A DNA stretch of 64,000 nucleotides, taken from Rosa chinensis (lineage: Eukaryota > Streptophyta > Magnoliopsida > Rosales > Rosaceae). Shown piece after piece: positions 34,326-43,612 of the stretch. A program made the position numbers and the translations under genes. The notes below the pieces were generated by a model. The model did no database searches and had not been told where the DNA came from. It was given only the letters and a program-made list of their open reading frames with translations. Each line of letters opens with the position of its first letter. Position 1 is the first letter of the stretch. The stretch covers positions 13,876,001 through 13,940,000 of the forward strand of contig NC_037090.1 of the NCBI RefSeq assembly GCF_002994745.2. Reading direction: 5' to 3'.

Positions 34326-36155
34326 ATGCCTACAAAAGCAATGAGAAGCCTCTTCTTTCACCCAAAAGCGCCATCTTTTTCATTTTCATCTCAGTCTTCC
34401 CCATCAAGAAGCTCAATTTCATTCCCAACCCCACAGAGCAGCAGGAGCGCTTGTTCTAACATTTCGGAGACGATGGTGGACGAGATGTTGGAAAACGCAG
34501 CCGTTATGATCATGAAATGGAACCCTGAATCCTCTGCATTCGGGAGACTCACCTCCTTATTCTACGAGAGCAAAAAGGAAGCTCAACAATACATCAAGTG
34601 CGTGAACGATCTCCAGAGAGTCATGCAATTCTTGGTCTCAGACGATCCCACCTCCGAAAAATTGGTTCACGCCCAGAGCCTCATGCAGATTGCAATGAAG
34701 CGGTTACAGAAGGAATTTTACCAGATTCTTTCTATGAACCGAGCTCAGTTGGACCCCGAATCAGTTTCGTCCCGGTCCAGGTCTTCCCGCTCCGCTTCCA
34801 GCACATCAGATGACGACATCGATGACGGAGAAGACAAGGATTTTGCAGGAGATACCATCTCCAATGTGGAACAAGCTTCTTCCATGGCCATGACTGACCT
34901 CAAATCCATAGCGGAATGCATGATCTCCTCCGGTTACGCAAAGGAGTGCGTTCACATCTACAATATGATAAGGAAATCAATCATAGACGAAGCTATGTAT
35001 AAGCTCGGAGTGGAGAGAATTTCCTCTTCTCAGATCAATAAGATGGATAGGGAAATTCTCGAGCTCAAAATCCAGAGTTGGCTTAATGCGGTGAAGGTGT
35101 CTATGACAACACTCTTTTACGGGGAGCGAATCCTCTGCGACCACGTTTTTGCCGTCTCAAAATCCATCAGAGAGTCTTGCTTCGCTCACATAGCCAGAGA
35201 AGCCGCCACTCTTCTCTTCGGTCTTCCTCAAGTATTCGTCTCGAAGAGCAAGAAGAACTATCCAGAAGAATTCATCTTCCGTCTTCTCGACATGTACACC
35301 GCAATTTCCGAATACTGGCCGGAGATAGAATCTATCTTCTGTTTTGAGTCAACCGCCACAGCTCGGTCTGAAGCACTCAACTCGCTCATCCGACTCAGTG
35401 AGTCAGTTCGCTCAATGCTTTCCGAATTTGAGACTTCTATTCAGAAAGACTCGTCAAAATCCCCGGTCACCGGTGGTGGAGTCCATCCTCTGACTCTCCG
35501 CGTGATGAGTCACCTCTCTCTCCTCACCGATTACAGCAACGTGCTGGCCGACATTTTCATTGATTGGACACCTCCGGCGAAGCTGCCCCTGCCGGAGTCT
35601 GAAGACTCGTCGGTGTCGGCTATATCTCTCCGTATGGTTTGGCTCATCCTTGTCCTTGTCTGCAGGCTCGATGACAAAGCCAAACAGTACAAGGAAGTGT
35701 CCTTATCGTACCTCTTCCTCGCAAACAATCTCCAACACGTAATCTCAAAAGTCCGTACTTCAAATCTTCAGTTCCTTCTCGGCGAGGAGTGGATTTCGAA
35801 GCATGAAGCGAAGGTGAGACAGTTTGCGGCGAACTACGAGCGGTTAACTTGGGGAGTTGTGCTCTCAACATTGCCTGAAAATTTGTCAGCGGAGATGTCT
35901 TCGCAGGAAGCGAGGTTGATTTTCCGCAACTTCAATTTCAGTCTCGAGGAGACGTTTCAGAAACAGAAGTTAAATGTGGTAGCTGATGCGAAACTCCGAG
36001 ACGAAATCAAGGCGTCGGTAAAAAAGAAGCTTGTCCCGGTTTACAAGGAGTTTTACGATACACATAAGGTTTCGGTTGGTAGTGTGAGAAATGTGGCGAT
36101 GTACGTCAGAATAACTCCCGAAGATGTTGCACATTACTTATCGGACTTGTATTAA
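34326..36155 (+). CDS. EXO70H: EXO70 exocyst subunit, EXO70H-like (copy 1)
   Basis: A 609-residue intronless protein of the plant EXO70 family, a subunit of the exocyst that tethers secretory vesicles to the plasma membrane by binding phosphoinositides and other exocyst subunits. The ATG at 34326 (MPTKAMRSL) is chosen over the upstream in-frame ATG at 34302 because copy 2 starts at the same motif. The N-terminus is Ser-rich and basic. Then comes a helical region with QIAMKRLQKEFYQIL, an acidic Ser/Asp linker (about 150-175) and the Exo70 domain with VHPLTLRVMSHLSLLTDYS and LSYLFLANNLQHVISKVRTSNLQ. C-terminal residues are YVRITPEDVAHYLSDLY. The lack of introns and the overall motifs fit the EXO70H group, whose members are linked to defence and specialised secretion. 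It ends about 15 residues earlier than copy 2. The ORF is intact, so it is probably functional. Confidence 0.95.
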   Translation: MPTKAMRSLFFHPKAPSFSFSSQSSPSRSSISFPTPQSSRSACSNISETMVDEMLENAAVMIMKWNPESSAFGRLTSLFYESKKEAQQYIKCVNDLQRVMQFLVSDDPTSEKLVHAQSLMQIAMKRLQKEFYQILSMNRAQLDPESVSSRSRSSRSASSTSDDDIDDGEDKDFAGDTISNVEQASSMAMTDLKSIAECMISSGYAKECVHIYNMIRKSIIDEAMYKLGVERISSSQINKMDREILELKIQSWLNAVKVSMTTLFYGERILCDHVFAVSKSIRESCFAHIAREAATLLFGLPQVFVSKSKKNYPEEFIFRLLDMYTAISEYWPEIESIFCFESTATARSEALNSLIRLSESVRSMLSEFETSIQKDSSKSPVTGGGVHPLTLRVMSHLSLLTDYSNVLADIFIDWTPPAKLPLPESEDSSVSAISLRMVWLILVLVCRLDDKAKQYKEVSLSYLFLANNLQHVISKVRTSNLQFLLGEEWISKHEAKVRQFAANYERLTWGVVLSTLPENLSAEMSSQEARLIFRNFNFSLEETFQKQKLNVVADAKLRDEIKASVKKKLVPVYKEFYDTHKVSVGSVRNVAMYVRITPEDVAHYLSDLY

Positions 36156-36707
36156 GGGAATGACGGATCCTCATGTTTTTTCGGCGAAGTTTTGTATCTA
36201 ATCGCCGGCACAGATGTATAGAGAAAAATTGAAAATAGATCGATGAAAACTGTAGAGTGATTCATTATGATTGTTAATATTGTTCAAGGACTTACTCTGT
36301 TCTTAATGATTGTCAGCTTTTTTTTCTCTTTTTTTTTTCTTTTTTTTTACGAGCACGTAGTCGAATTTCTCAACACTGAAGAGCCCAGCTTAACTCTGTA
36401 ATGAGCTCGCTCAAACAATACTAGGTTGCCTAGCCTATCTGTGAATTAAGAAGTTTGAAAGTGCATGGTCTTGATGTTGAACTGTTGAATTCATGAAGAG
36501 CATGTATATAATCCTTAAACTCATTAATAATCTAAGGAACGCTCGCTGAAAGCAAGCCTACACTAAGCAAGCTAACCTCGCTTCCTATTTTTGCCAGCAC
36601 GCAATTGTGGTACAAAAACAAACTAGAAACATCTTACAGAAGCATATAGAGATTAAACCCTACTCAAGAATAAGACTTGCATCCAGAATGACTTCTAAGA
36701 AAGAAAC
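36156..36707. other. 3' flank of EXO70H copy 1
   Basis: Contains the 3' UTR, with sequence still alignable to the copy 2 coding tail just after the stop, then T-rich runs (36317-36350) and unremarkable sequence. Confidence 0.5.
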
Positions 36708-37964
36708 CTAAAACAATGCCAACTCCTTCCCCTTAGGGTCAGGATTAGCACCATCTTCTACAGCTAACAACCTCGGCAGCAGGTTGGTTTTCTTGCTATT
36801 TTTTAGAGTTTTCTTCTGCTCCTCATCCTTCTTGACTGTTTTATTCTTTCTCGCAGTATCATATGGCAGTTTGTTGAGACTGCTTACAGGGCAACCACGT
36901 TTTCTCTTTGGTTGATCATTAGTGCTAGGAGTCGCCTCAATAAGCCCCATAGTTGTTGCATCCAATTTTTTCTTTCCCATAGCCAAACTAAGACGAAGCT
37001 TCTTTGGAGAGATAATTACCTCGTCATCATCACGAGGACGACGCAGCTTAGTAATCGGTGGCACCTCTTGTCTTGATTCCCCAATATCCCTGATCTGTAT
37101 CTGCCTTCGAACCCAACCCATTTGCACCACGGTTTGTGGCAAAAATGCTTCTAAAATAGACCGAGGGACTTGTGCCTTAAAGACTAAAGTTGGACCATGA
37201 GGCTAAACCCTAGTTGCCTCGGTGCTTGTTTCTGGCTCTCCACGCAGCACCGCCAAAGCAGAAGGCGGCTCCACATACCAACAGATCCCTCCTTTTCCTC
37301 TAGTAACTCAAGCTCAGAACATGGTAACCCGACGTGTGTAACTCATCTTCCACACCGTTCAAACATCTTATCGTACTTAAAGTACCATGAACTAAACGAC
37401 ATTTTCAACCTAGAAACGACACTTGAGCAGCAGCGGCCTTATATAATCTATCTCAACCCGAATCCGCAACACCTTGGTCTGGAAAGCCACCCTATCATAC
37501 TCCATGAACTCACCAAGCGTGCTTCCAATGAGACGCATGATTCGCTCGGATCGGAAAGCCGGAGGAAACCCCATCAACGTCATCCAATACGATGACTTTT
37601 GCAGCTGGATTGACATCACCGGGCTCACACCATTATATTCCGCTAAAACAATCGGGGCTCGATTGAATCCCCAAGGGCCTCCTTTCCAAACCCTAGTTCG
37701 ATCTACCAGATCTGAAAACGATATCAGAGCACGGTCATCCTCCCCAGCTTCTTCGACACGCATCATGCCATTGATCCTCCACGCTGACCTAAACATGCCC
37801 AGAAAAGAGCAGCGCGTATACTCCCTAGCAGTTAGAAGCTTTCCAAGCATAAACACTTCCGGCAGACGAAGTCCCTTGGACAGATGAAGATCCACATGTC
37901 GTTTCCCTTCCGCAATGGCAAGGGAAGAGGCAAGACTGGCTGCCATCACATCAACAGAGGACAT
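36708..37964 (-). pseudogene. DUF4283/zinc-knuckle protein, LINE ORF1-like, broken
   Basis: The minus-strand frame from ATG 37964 to 37410 encodes a DUF4283-type domain. Its signature blocks are RVWKGGPWGFNRAPIVLAEY, a short aromatic stretch with LMGFPP, and IGSTLGEFMEYDR...VLRIRVEID. This is the nucleic-acid-binding N-terminal part of plant LINE ORF1 proteins. A stop follows, then a degraded zinc knuckle (CGR...HVGLPC around 37320-37350) interrupted by a stop. A Lys-rich C-terminal part with PKRKRGCP remains open at 36708-37142. It could be a LINE fragment or a decayed stand-alone DUF4283 gene. No RT sequence is adjacent. Confidence 0.8.
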
Positions 37965-38248
37965 GCTGCGTTGAAAAGTTCTCACAGACTCAAAAAACCC
38001 TAACCCTAGAGGAGAGCAGAGTTTTGCGGCTTCCAGTATGTGTAGATAACTACCATGCTAACTCTTGACAGTCTACAAATAATTAATTACCAACATCGAG
38101 CAGAGCAAAATATGTGAAACCTTGTCTTGCATATGAAATTTGAAGAACCAAAGCAGGATTTGGGCAATCAACGATGAGTTTTATTGCAGAGCACGCTGGC
38201 TCTCCATGCACAACAGAGAAGAAAGGTCACAAGGCCGCAAGGGTTGGC

Positions 38249-40301
38249 TGATAGGAGCATTTTAATGTGATATTTTAATAGTTAATTCCTCACATTTTGC
38301 TTAGTTAATTCCTTAACTGAATCGATTTTTAATTCAATTTCTATTTTTAGGTACATTGGAGTAAATGAAGGTGAAATGAGCGTTAGGTCCATAATTACCT
38401 GGAAATGATGGAGAAAAATGGAAATGTACTAAAAGATCAATTTTACACATATTCCTACTCCGGCTAGGAGAAACCAAGCCAAGCAAAGAAGAAGGAGCGG
38501 CCGCCTGACCAAATGAACTTCAAATGAGCTGAAACCTTCCAGATCCATTCTAGACACCCAAAGGATCATTTCTTATGAAGAGTACCAGAGAAAAATATGA
38601 GTGGAAGGCCTTCAAACAATCAGCCCAATTTTCTACAGAAGCAAAACCGGAAAACTGGACCTGTAAGAGGTCCAGCAGCATTTTCGGCCCAACCACATGG
38701 ATTGAAGCTCTGAAAATTTGTCAGGATGATCTACACTCATAGTGGAACATTTCATATGAAGAAGTCGAAGGCATATAATGAAGTCTTGTTGGAGAAATAA
38801 TTGAAGGAATAAAGGGGAAGAAACTGACCTGAAAACAGCTCAACACCACATATTCATGTTTCCCACCCACATGAAGAAAGCTAGATGCTTTTCTCTTTTT
38901 CCTTGGATATATTTTTTCTACAATCTCTTTAACAGATCATCATCACTTCCATGTTGCTGCACCTTCATGCTTTGCTTTCATTTCATCATTTCTCTTTCTT
39001 TTCCATATTTTACAAATCACTTTCATACTCCACTTTCATTATTTTTCTTCCACTCATCATTTCACTCTTCTTTTTCTTCCCTATATAAACACCTTCTCCT
39101 CTCATTCTAAAACACATTCCTTCATCCATTTCATCTCCTTGTCTCACCATTTCCTCTCCATTTTCCTTAGTCACCAATTCCTTCATCCATTTCATCTTCT
39201 TTGTCTCTCCATTTCCTTTCCATTTTGCTTCTCCATTCTCTAGTTGCAAAGTTCTGCGTTTTCAAGCAAGGAGAGGAAGAAGAAGAAGGAGCCGTGAAGA
39301 TCATATCCTCCATCATCCACCTTGAAGGCTTGCTTCCAAGATTCAAGATCCAACCATCTAGCTCTCCATCTCCATCTCCCCTCACGGTGTAATTCATTCT
39401 TTTTCCTTGTAATGATCTTTTGTTTTCCTTGTTTGAATTCATATGAACTTGTTTCTAGTTAACAATAATGTTTAGGGCAAAGTTTAAGCCCAATTTCTAT
39501 GTTTAAATAAAGTTTTCGAATTCTATAATTGTGATTATAAGTTGCTTATGTGAGTTTGTTCGATTAAATTTGCTTTACAGAAAACTTTTATATGTTTATC
39601 TTGTTTGGGTCGACACTTATAGGATTTGCATGTAATTGGTGCTAGGTTTAAGAACATGAAATCGACTTTTCGTTTTGTGTAACTTGAATCAAAAGTAGTA
39701 AAGGTTCTGGACAAGAATCGAATTTAATTGAAGAGGATTGCAATTAGGTGGACTTTTCCATAACTAAGTTGTACACTTGAGTTGATAGCCTTTCTCTATG
39801 TCTAATGCGTTGAACATGTCATGATTGACTAGCTTTCTAGGGCTTGATTGCATGTTTGATAGGATTAATCTAGGTGCTTTCACTTAGATTAATTAGCATT
39901 GAAAAGTAAAATATGGGAAATTGTTTGCTTTTAACGTTTCACATGATCAACTCCTCTCTCATGACTTGGAAGAACAATTATAGGGTTTGAATCAAATTTG
40001 ATTACATGGAATTGATTTTGATCTTTGTTCCTTGCGATCCACCCTTGTATATATGTTTTTACATTTTCTTTATTTTATTTATCTTAATTTTCAATTCTAT
40101 AATTCTTAAACCCCCCTCCCTTTTTATTTTGTTACTTGTATATATTTTTATTCTTTATTTTATTTTTGTAAATAATACTTTTATTTATTTGTTTCACAAT
40201 TACAAGTGTACCCTCAATCCCCGGATAGAACGATCCCTATTTGCTTATACTACTAACGATATTTTCAGGGTTAAATTATGCGCTTGCTTTTAGCGACATC
40301 A
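38249..40301 (+). repeat. 5' LTR of the WUSCHEL-carrying element
   Basis: It aligns end to end with 45374-47426 and with the solo LTR at 16583-18630. A TATATAAAC box at about 39083-39091 (ccctaTATAAACacc) is followed by a CT-rich stretch, a plausible promoter and leader. Confidence 0.95.
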
Positions 40302-40306
40302 ATTTT

Positions 40307-40324
40307 TGGCGCCGTTGCCGGGGA
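40307..40324 (+). other. Primer-binding site complementary to tRNA-Asp
   Basis: TGGCGCCGTTGCCGGGGA starts five bases after the LTR end. It is complementary to the 3' end of plant tRNA-Asp, the usual primer of Athila/Tat elements. Confidence 0.93.
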
Positions 40325-41127
40325 TTGAAAAATCACTTGCTAAATTGTATCATTTATTGTATATATTTGTTGTATATAAATTGTTTGAAACTTAGTTTAA
40401 ATTAACTAGGATGTTATTTATATTATTGAACACGAATTTTAATTGTAGGTTGTAAATTGAGAGGAATAGGTGAAGTCTCTTTTGTTAATATTGGCCTAAA
40501 CCCCTTATTGGTACCTAGCTCAGGTCCCTTAAGGTTGAGGGCGGCCTTTATTAACACTTGTTGAACTGTCTTCACACTTATGAACTTTTTCATCTTAGTA
40601 AGTATAGCCTATGTGAAATGGTGTCTAGGAAGGGGACAACGTTCATGACGGGTTTTTGAATCCAGAAGTGCTTGCAAATGGGCATAAACCACAATGTGGG
40701 AGTAGCTCATGCCAAAATGGATTTTTCCTCTCGTGTTCGTCCTCCCCCACCTGGCCATTTCAGTAAGGTTGCCCAAACGATTTGAAAGGGAGTTTGTGTC
40801 TAGGCGACTATACTTGGGCCGCACGTCCACTTGATTTACCGCTTGGAATTTGATTCGATATCAATAATGTTTATAATAAAAGAAATACTTGTGAATACTC
40901 TATACGTGTAAATTATTTTGTTGTTTCACACTTTAAACTTGTAAAAATATTTTTCACGTTTTATACTCACTTGAGTACTTAACTTGTGTCTTATATACAA
41001 TATACTTGTTAATTATACTTGTAGTTTGTAATTAATAGTTATACTTGTTTTTATTTTGTATTTCTTTGTTAATTATAGTTACTAACTTTATTTAATGTAG
41101 GTACCGTCTGGCTGCAAGACGTAAAAT
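40325..41127. other. Leader region of the element, no gene
   Basis: This is where gag would start in an autonomous relative. Only short ORFs are seen, including a 73-codon minus-strand one (40609-40830) that matches nothing I know. Confidence 0.5.
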
Positions 41128-41335
41128 ACAAGCGCTACTTGGGAGGCAACCCAATTCAGAATATAATCAGATTTGCTTTCTCTTTCCCTATCTCTTTTTA
41201 TTTTTTTCTTTAGTTTTTATTTTAGGATTTGTTTTCGTAAATGTCTTCTATCTATGCTTACTTATTTCATTGCATGCTTTTAATTGATTACATTGAGGAT
41301 AATGCAATATTTAAGTGTGGGAGAAGGGATTTATA
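41128..41335 (+). repeat. Athila/Tat 3'-type block, first copy
   Basis: Contains AGCGCTACTTGGGAGGCAAC followed by CCAATTC, an AGATTTGCTTTCT stretch, and CATTGAGGATAATGC...TTAAGTGTGGGAGAAGG. The same order of motifs recurs at 43390-43612. In autonomous elements one such block lies 3' of pol. Two blocks bracketing the cargo suggest the insert came with a duplication of element sequence. Confidence 0.8.
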
Positions 41336-41483
41336 TTTTTGTCTTTCATTTTGAGTCCTATATATATATATATATTTTTTTTTTTGTCTTTTATTTTTGA
41401 GTCCTATATTTAAAAAAAAAATTAAAATAAAATAAAATAAAATAAAATATATATATATATAATATTAAAAAAAAAAAACTGCA

Positions 41484-41489
41484 TTTATT
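41484..41489 (-). terminator. Polyadenylation signal of the WUSCHEL-like gene
   Basis: AATAAA on the minus strand, 57 bases past the stop codon. T-rich sequence follows on the sense strand. No A tail remnant is visible on the sense strand. Confidence 0.55.
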
Positions 41490-41545
41490 CAGTCTTATTA
41501 AATTCAGCTATTTACAAAAAAAAAAAAAAAACTTTATACACTATA

Positions 41546-42220
41546 CTAAGCTATGTCTGCATTTCCGTAGGAGTTGAGGCTGAGCTCAAGGGAAATGCGA
41601 GAGTCACCGCCATAGCCGCTACCTCCCTCGGAAGTAGTCTTCATGTTGCCAAAGATGTCCTCACCATGCATGGGGAATAGTGGAAGGGTTTCAATCTCCT
41701 GGTGATCTCCTCCTCGTTGTTCCATGAAAGATTGTCCTCCTGTTGTGCTAAAGGAGGCAGTACTGGTATTAGTGTTGAAGGGTGAGGAGGAATATGGGTC
41801 AACACCATAGCCGACACGTGACCCAAAGTTTAGATCAATGGATCTACCATCATCAGTAGAACTAGTGGATCCAAAATTGAGATCGAGAGATCCACCAACC
41901 GGAACGTTCCGAAATTCCTTCAACTTCTGCCTCTCACGAGCCTTGAGGTTCTGGAACCAAAAGAAGACGTTTTTGTCCTCGATCTGCCCATACTGTTTCA
42001 GATGAAGGCAGATCTCTTGAATCTGCTCTGGAGTTGGGTACTTAAAACCCTTATCATAGTAAAGGCCCTTGAGGATTCTTAGTTGAGGCGGTGTGGGAGC
42101 CCACCGGTTACTACTCCCGGCTGCTTGGATGCTTCCTCCCTCCTCGGTTGGTTGCTGGACTTGTAATTCCATTTGTTGCTGGGTTTGTAACTCCATTAGT
42201 TGCAGAGTTCGTGGTTCCAT
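41546..42220 (-). CDS. WUS-like: WUSCHEL-like homeobox (WOX) protein inside an LTR element
   Basis: A 224-residue uninterrupted ORF encoding a transcription factor of the WUS clade, which maintains stem cells in shoot meristems. The start ATG 42220 (MEPRTLQL, context AACATGG) is chosen because it follows the TATA box by about 110 bp and resembles WUS N-termini. The upstream extension to 42490 would cross the promoter. The WOX homeodomain is at residues 37-102, with NRWAPT, LYY, YGQIEDKNVFFWFQN and KARERQK. The usual His after WFQN is Leu. Between two DLNFGS repeats (113-134) and the end lie the WUS box TLPLFPMH (178-185) and the EAR-like LELSLN (211-216). Genomic WUS genes have introns and this copy has none, which suggests capture of a processed transcript. 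It lies antisense to the element. Confidence 0.93.
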   Translation of the reverse strand: MEPRTLQLMELQTQQQMELQVQQPTEEGGSIQAAGSSNRWAPTPPQLRILKGLYYDKGFKYPTPEQIQEICLHLKQYGQIEDKNVFFWFQNLKARERQKLKEFRNVPVGGSLDLNFGSTSSTDDGRSIDLNFGSRVGYGVDPYSSSPFNTNTSTASFSTTGGQSFMEQRGGDHQEIETLPLFPMHGEDIFGNMKTTSEGGSGYGGDSRISLELSLNSYGNADIA

Positions 42221-42330
42221 GTTGATGAAGAAAGGATTTGAGTTTCGAAAGAAAGGCTGAAGGGTTGAGAGAGAAAGGCTGGAACTCGGAAGAATTTTCT
42301 TTTGGAGTGAACAGTCGCTCAGAATGCACC

Positions 42331-42338
42331 TATTTATA
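42331..42338 (-). promoter_or_regulatory. TATA box of the WUSCHEL-like gene
   Basis: TATAAATA on the minus strand, about 110 bp before the ATG. The intervening leader is CT-rich (TTTCTCTCTC type), as in many plant 5' UTRs. Confidence 0.75.
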
Positions 42339-42445
42339 GAACGAGTGAGCAGATCTCCACCGTTGGATCGACGATCTCTAAGATTAAATCTACGCGTTGG
42401 ATTAAAGTCACCCGAAAACACGGAAAAGTTGTTGGCTCGTGAAGG

Positions 42446-42660
42446 ACACGTGGGGGAACCAAACTGATCTCGAGGAGCTGTGACAGACAAGCTACAGCCG
42501 AAAGCAGGTTTAATTGCCGTGAATCAAGGAAAAGAAAGGACGCGTGGGGGAATCAAACGAATCTCGAGGAGCCGTGACAGACAAGCTATAGCCGAAAGCA
42601 TGCCATAAATCCAGGAAAAGAAAGGAATATTTACACGTGGGGGAGTTTCTTGGGCCGTGA
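42446..42660. repeat. 94-bp promoter repeats with G-box-like cores
   Basis: Units start at 42446, 42540 and 42633 (third partial), each opening with ACACGTGGGGG or ACGCGTGGGGG and continuing with CTCGAGGAG and GTGACAGACAAGCTA blocks. Units 1 and 3 hold CACGTG, the G-box bound by bZIP and bHLH factors. The repeats lie between the WUSCHEL-like gene and the divergent ORF, so they could serve either. Confidence 0.85.
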
Positions 42661-42822
42661 ATTGTCATAACTCTTCTCCTTCCCGGAGAAGCTTTGTTAA
42701 AACCGTGTGCCTGTTGAGATTTCTACCCTATTTTGTGCTTTACATTTACATCCTTTTTTGTCTCCTCCAGATTTTACTAAGGTTTGTCTAAGCGTGCAGT
42801 TTCAAATTCCTTCTACTTCCTC

Positions 42823-43353
42823 ATGGCTCGAACCAAGGTTACTCCTCGCAGGGGCGTCAATCAACACCGTATTCTCTCTTTGGAGGAAGAAGGTCGTCAA
42901 GCGGCCACTAGAGCTGGGCTTACTCGTCCATGGGACCATCGTCCTATCCGTGAGCGTACCCGCAGTCCCCCTCCTCTGCCTCGTCGCTCTCCCAGACTGC
43001 ATCCCGGAGAGTCTTCTTCCTCACCAGCTGCTCGTGCTCCTCGGCCTATGGCCACCCAGGAAAGTTTGTCGGATTCGATTGATGATTTGCGCTCCTCTCT
43101 CCGCGATGGTATTATGGTGACAGATTGGAGAGTCAATTGCATGATCGATTACATCTCTGAGATGAACTGCTCTTTGATCCGCTGTCACACTGCAATAAAC
43201 AAGCTTGCTCAGGAAGTCAATAACTTGCAGAGTTATCCTCCTGGGTTTCCTCGCAAGGACGCTACTGCATCACAACATGAGGACCAGCCTCCGAAGGCTG
43301 AAACCAGCAAGAGGGCTGCCACTCGCCCGCATACCGCTCCTCCAAAGGAGTAA
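42823..43353 (+). CDS. Unrecognised 176-residue protein encoded by the element
   Basis: The ORF begins MARTKVTPRRG. The first third is basic and Pro/Arg/Ser-rich (PPPLPRRSPRL), a central part is likely helical (SDSIDDLRSSLRDGI and a Cys-containing stretch), and the end is Lys/Pro-rich. No domain known to me. ATG 42823 is chosen because the longer frame has no upstream ATG. It lies head-to-head with the WUSCHEL-like gene, 602 bp between start codons, and ends just before the second GGAGGCAACCCA block. That is where elements of this group place their last ORF, so it may be an element protein rather than a captured one. Confidence 0.55.
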   Translation: MARTKVTPRRGVNQHRILSLEEEGRQAATRAGLTRPWDHRPIRERTRSPPPLPRRSPRLHPGESSSSPAARAPRPMATQESLSDSIDDLRSSLRDGIMVTDWRVNCMIDYISEMNCSLIRCHTAINKLAQEVNNLQSYPPGFPRKDATASQHEDQPPKAETSKRAATRPHTAPPKE

Positions 43354-43389
43354 ATGGAGGTACAAGCCTAGGCTGAAAGACTTTAAACA

Positions 43390-43612
43390 TTAAGCGCTGC
43401 ATTGGAGGCAACCCATTTCAACTGTAGCTGTGGAGGAGACATCAAACGCAGATTTGCTTTCTTGAACTCTTCCTTCTATTTTATTTTCATGAATTTTAAG
43501 TTGTTTTAGGTTTCGTTGTGTTAACTTTCTCTTCTATGCTTGATTTATGCTTTGCATGATTTATATTTGTTTATACATTGAGGACAATGCATGAATTAAG
43601 TATGGGGGAAGG
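43390..43612 (+). repeat. Athila/Tat 3'-type block, second copy
   Basis: Matches 41128-41335 in order: AAGCGCTGCATTGGAGGCAA then CCCATTTC, GCAGATTTGCTTTCTTGAAC, and CATTGAGGACAATGCATGAA followed by TTAAGTATGGGGGAAGG. Confidence 0.8.

Noticed and set aside
34149..36150. Several antisense and alternate-frame ORFs over the EXO70H genes (for example 35644-35871, 61266-61559, 62415-62690)
   Set aside because: Shadows of the long conserved reading frames; none has its own similarity.
38856..39442. ORFs of 84, 91 and 79 codons in the Athila-type LTRs, repeated at 45980-46566
   Set aside because: They fall in the CT-rich leader part of the LTR and exist in both copies only through LTR identity.
42221..42490. 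90-codon N-terminal extension of the WUSCHEL-like ORF
   Set aside because: It would run across the TATA box and part of the 94-bp promoter repeats and has no WOX-like sequence.
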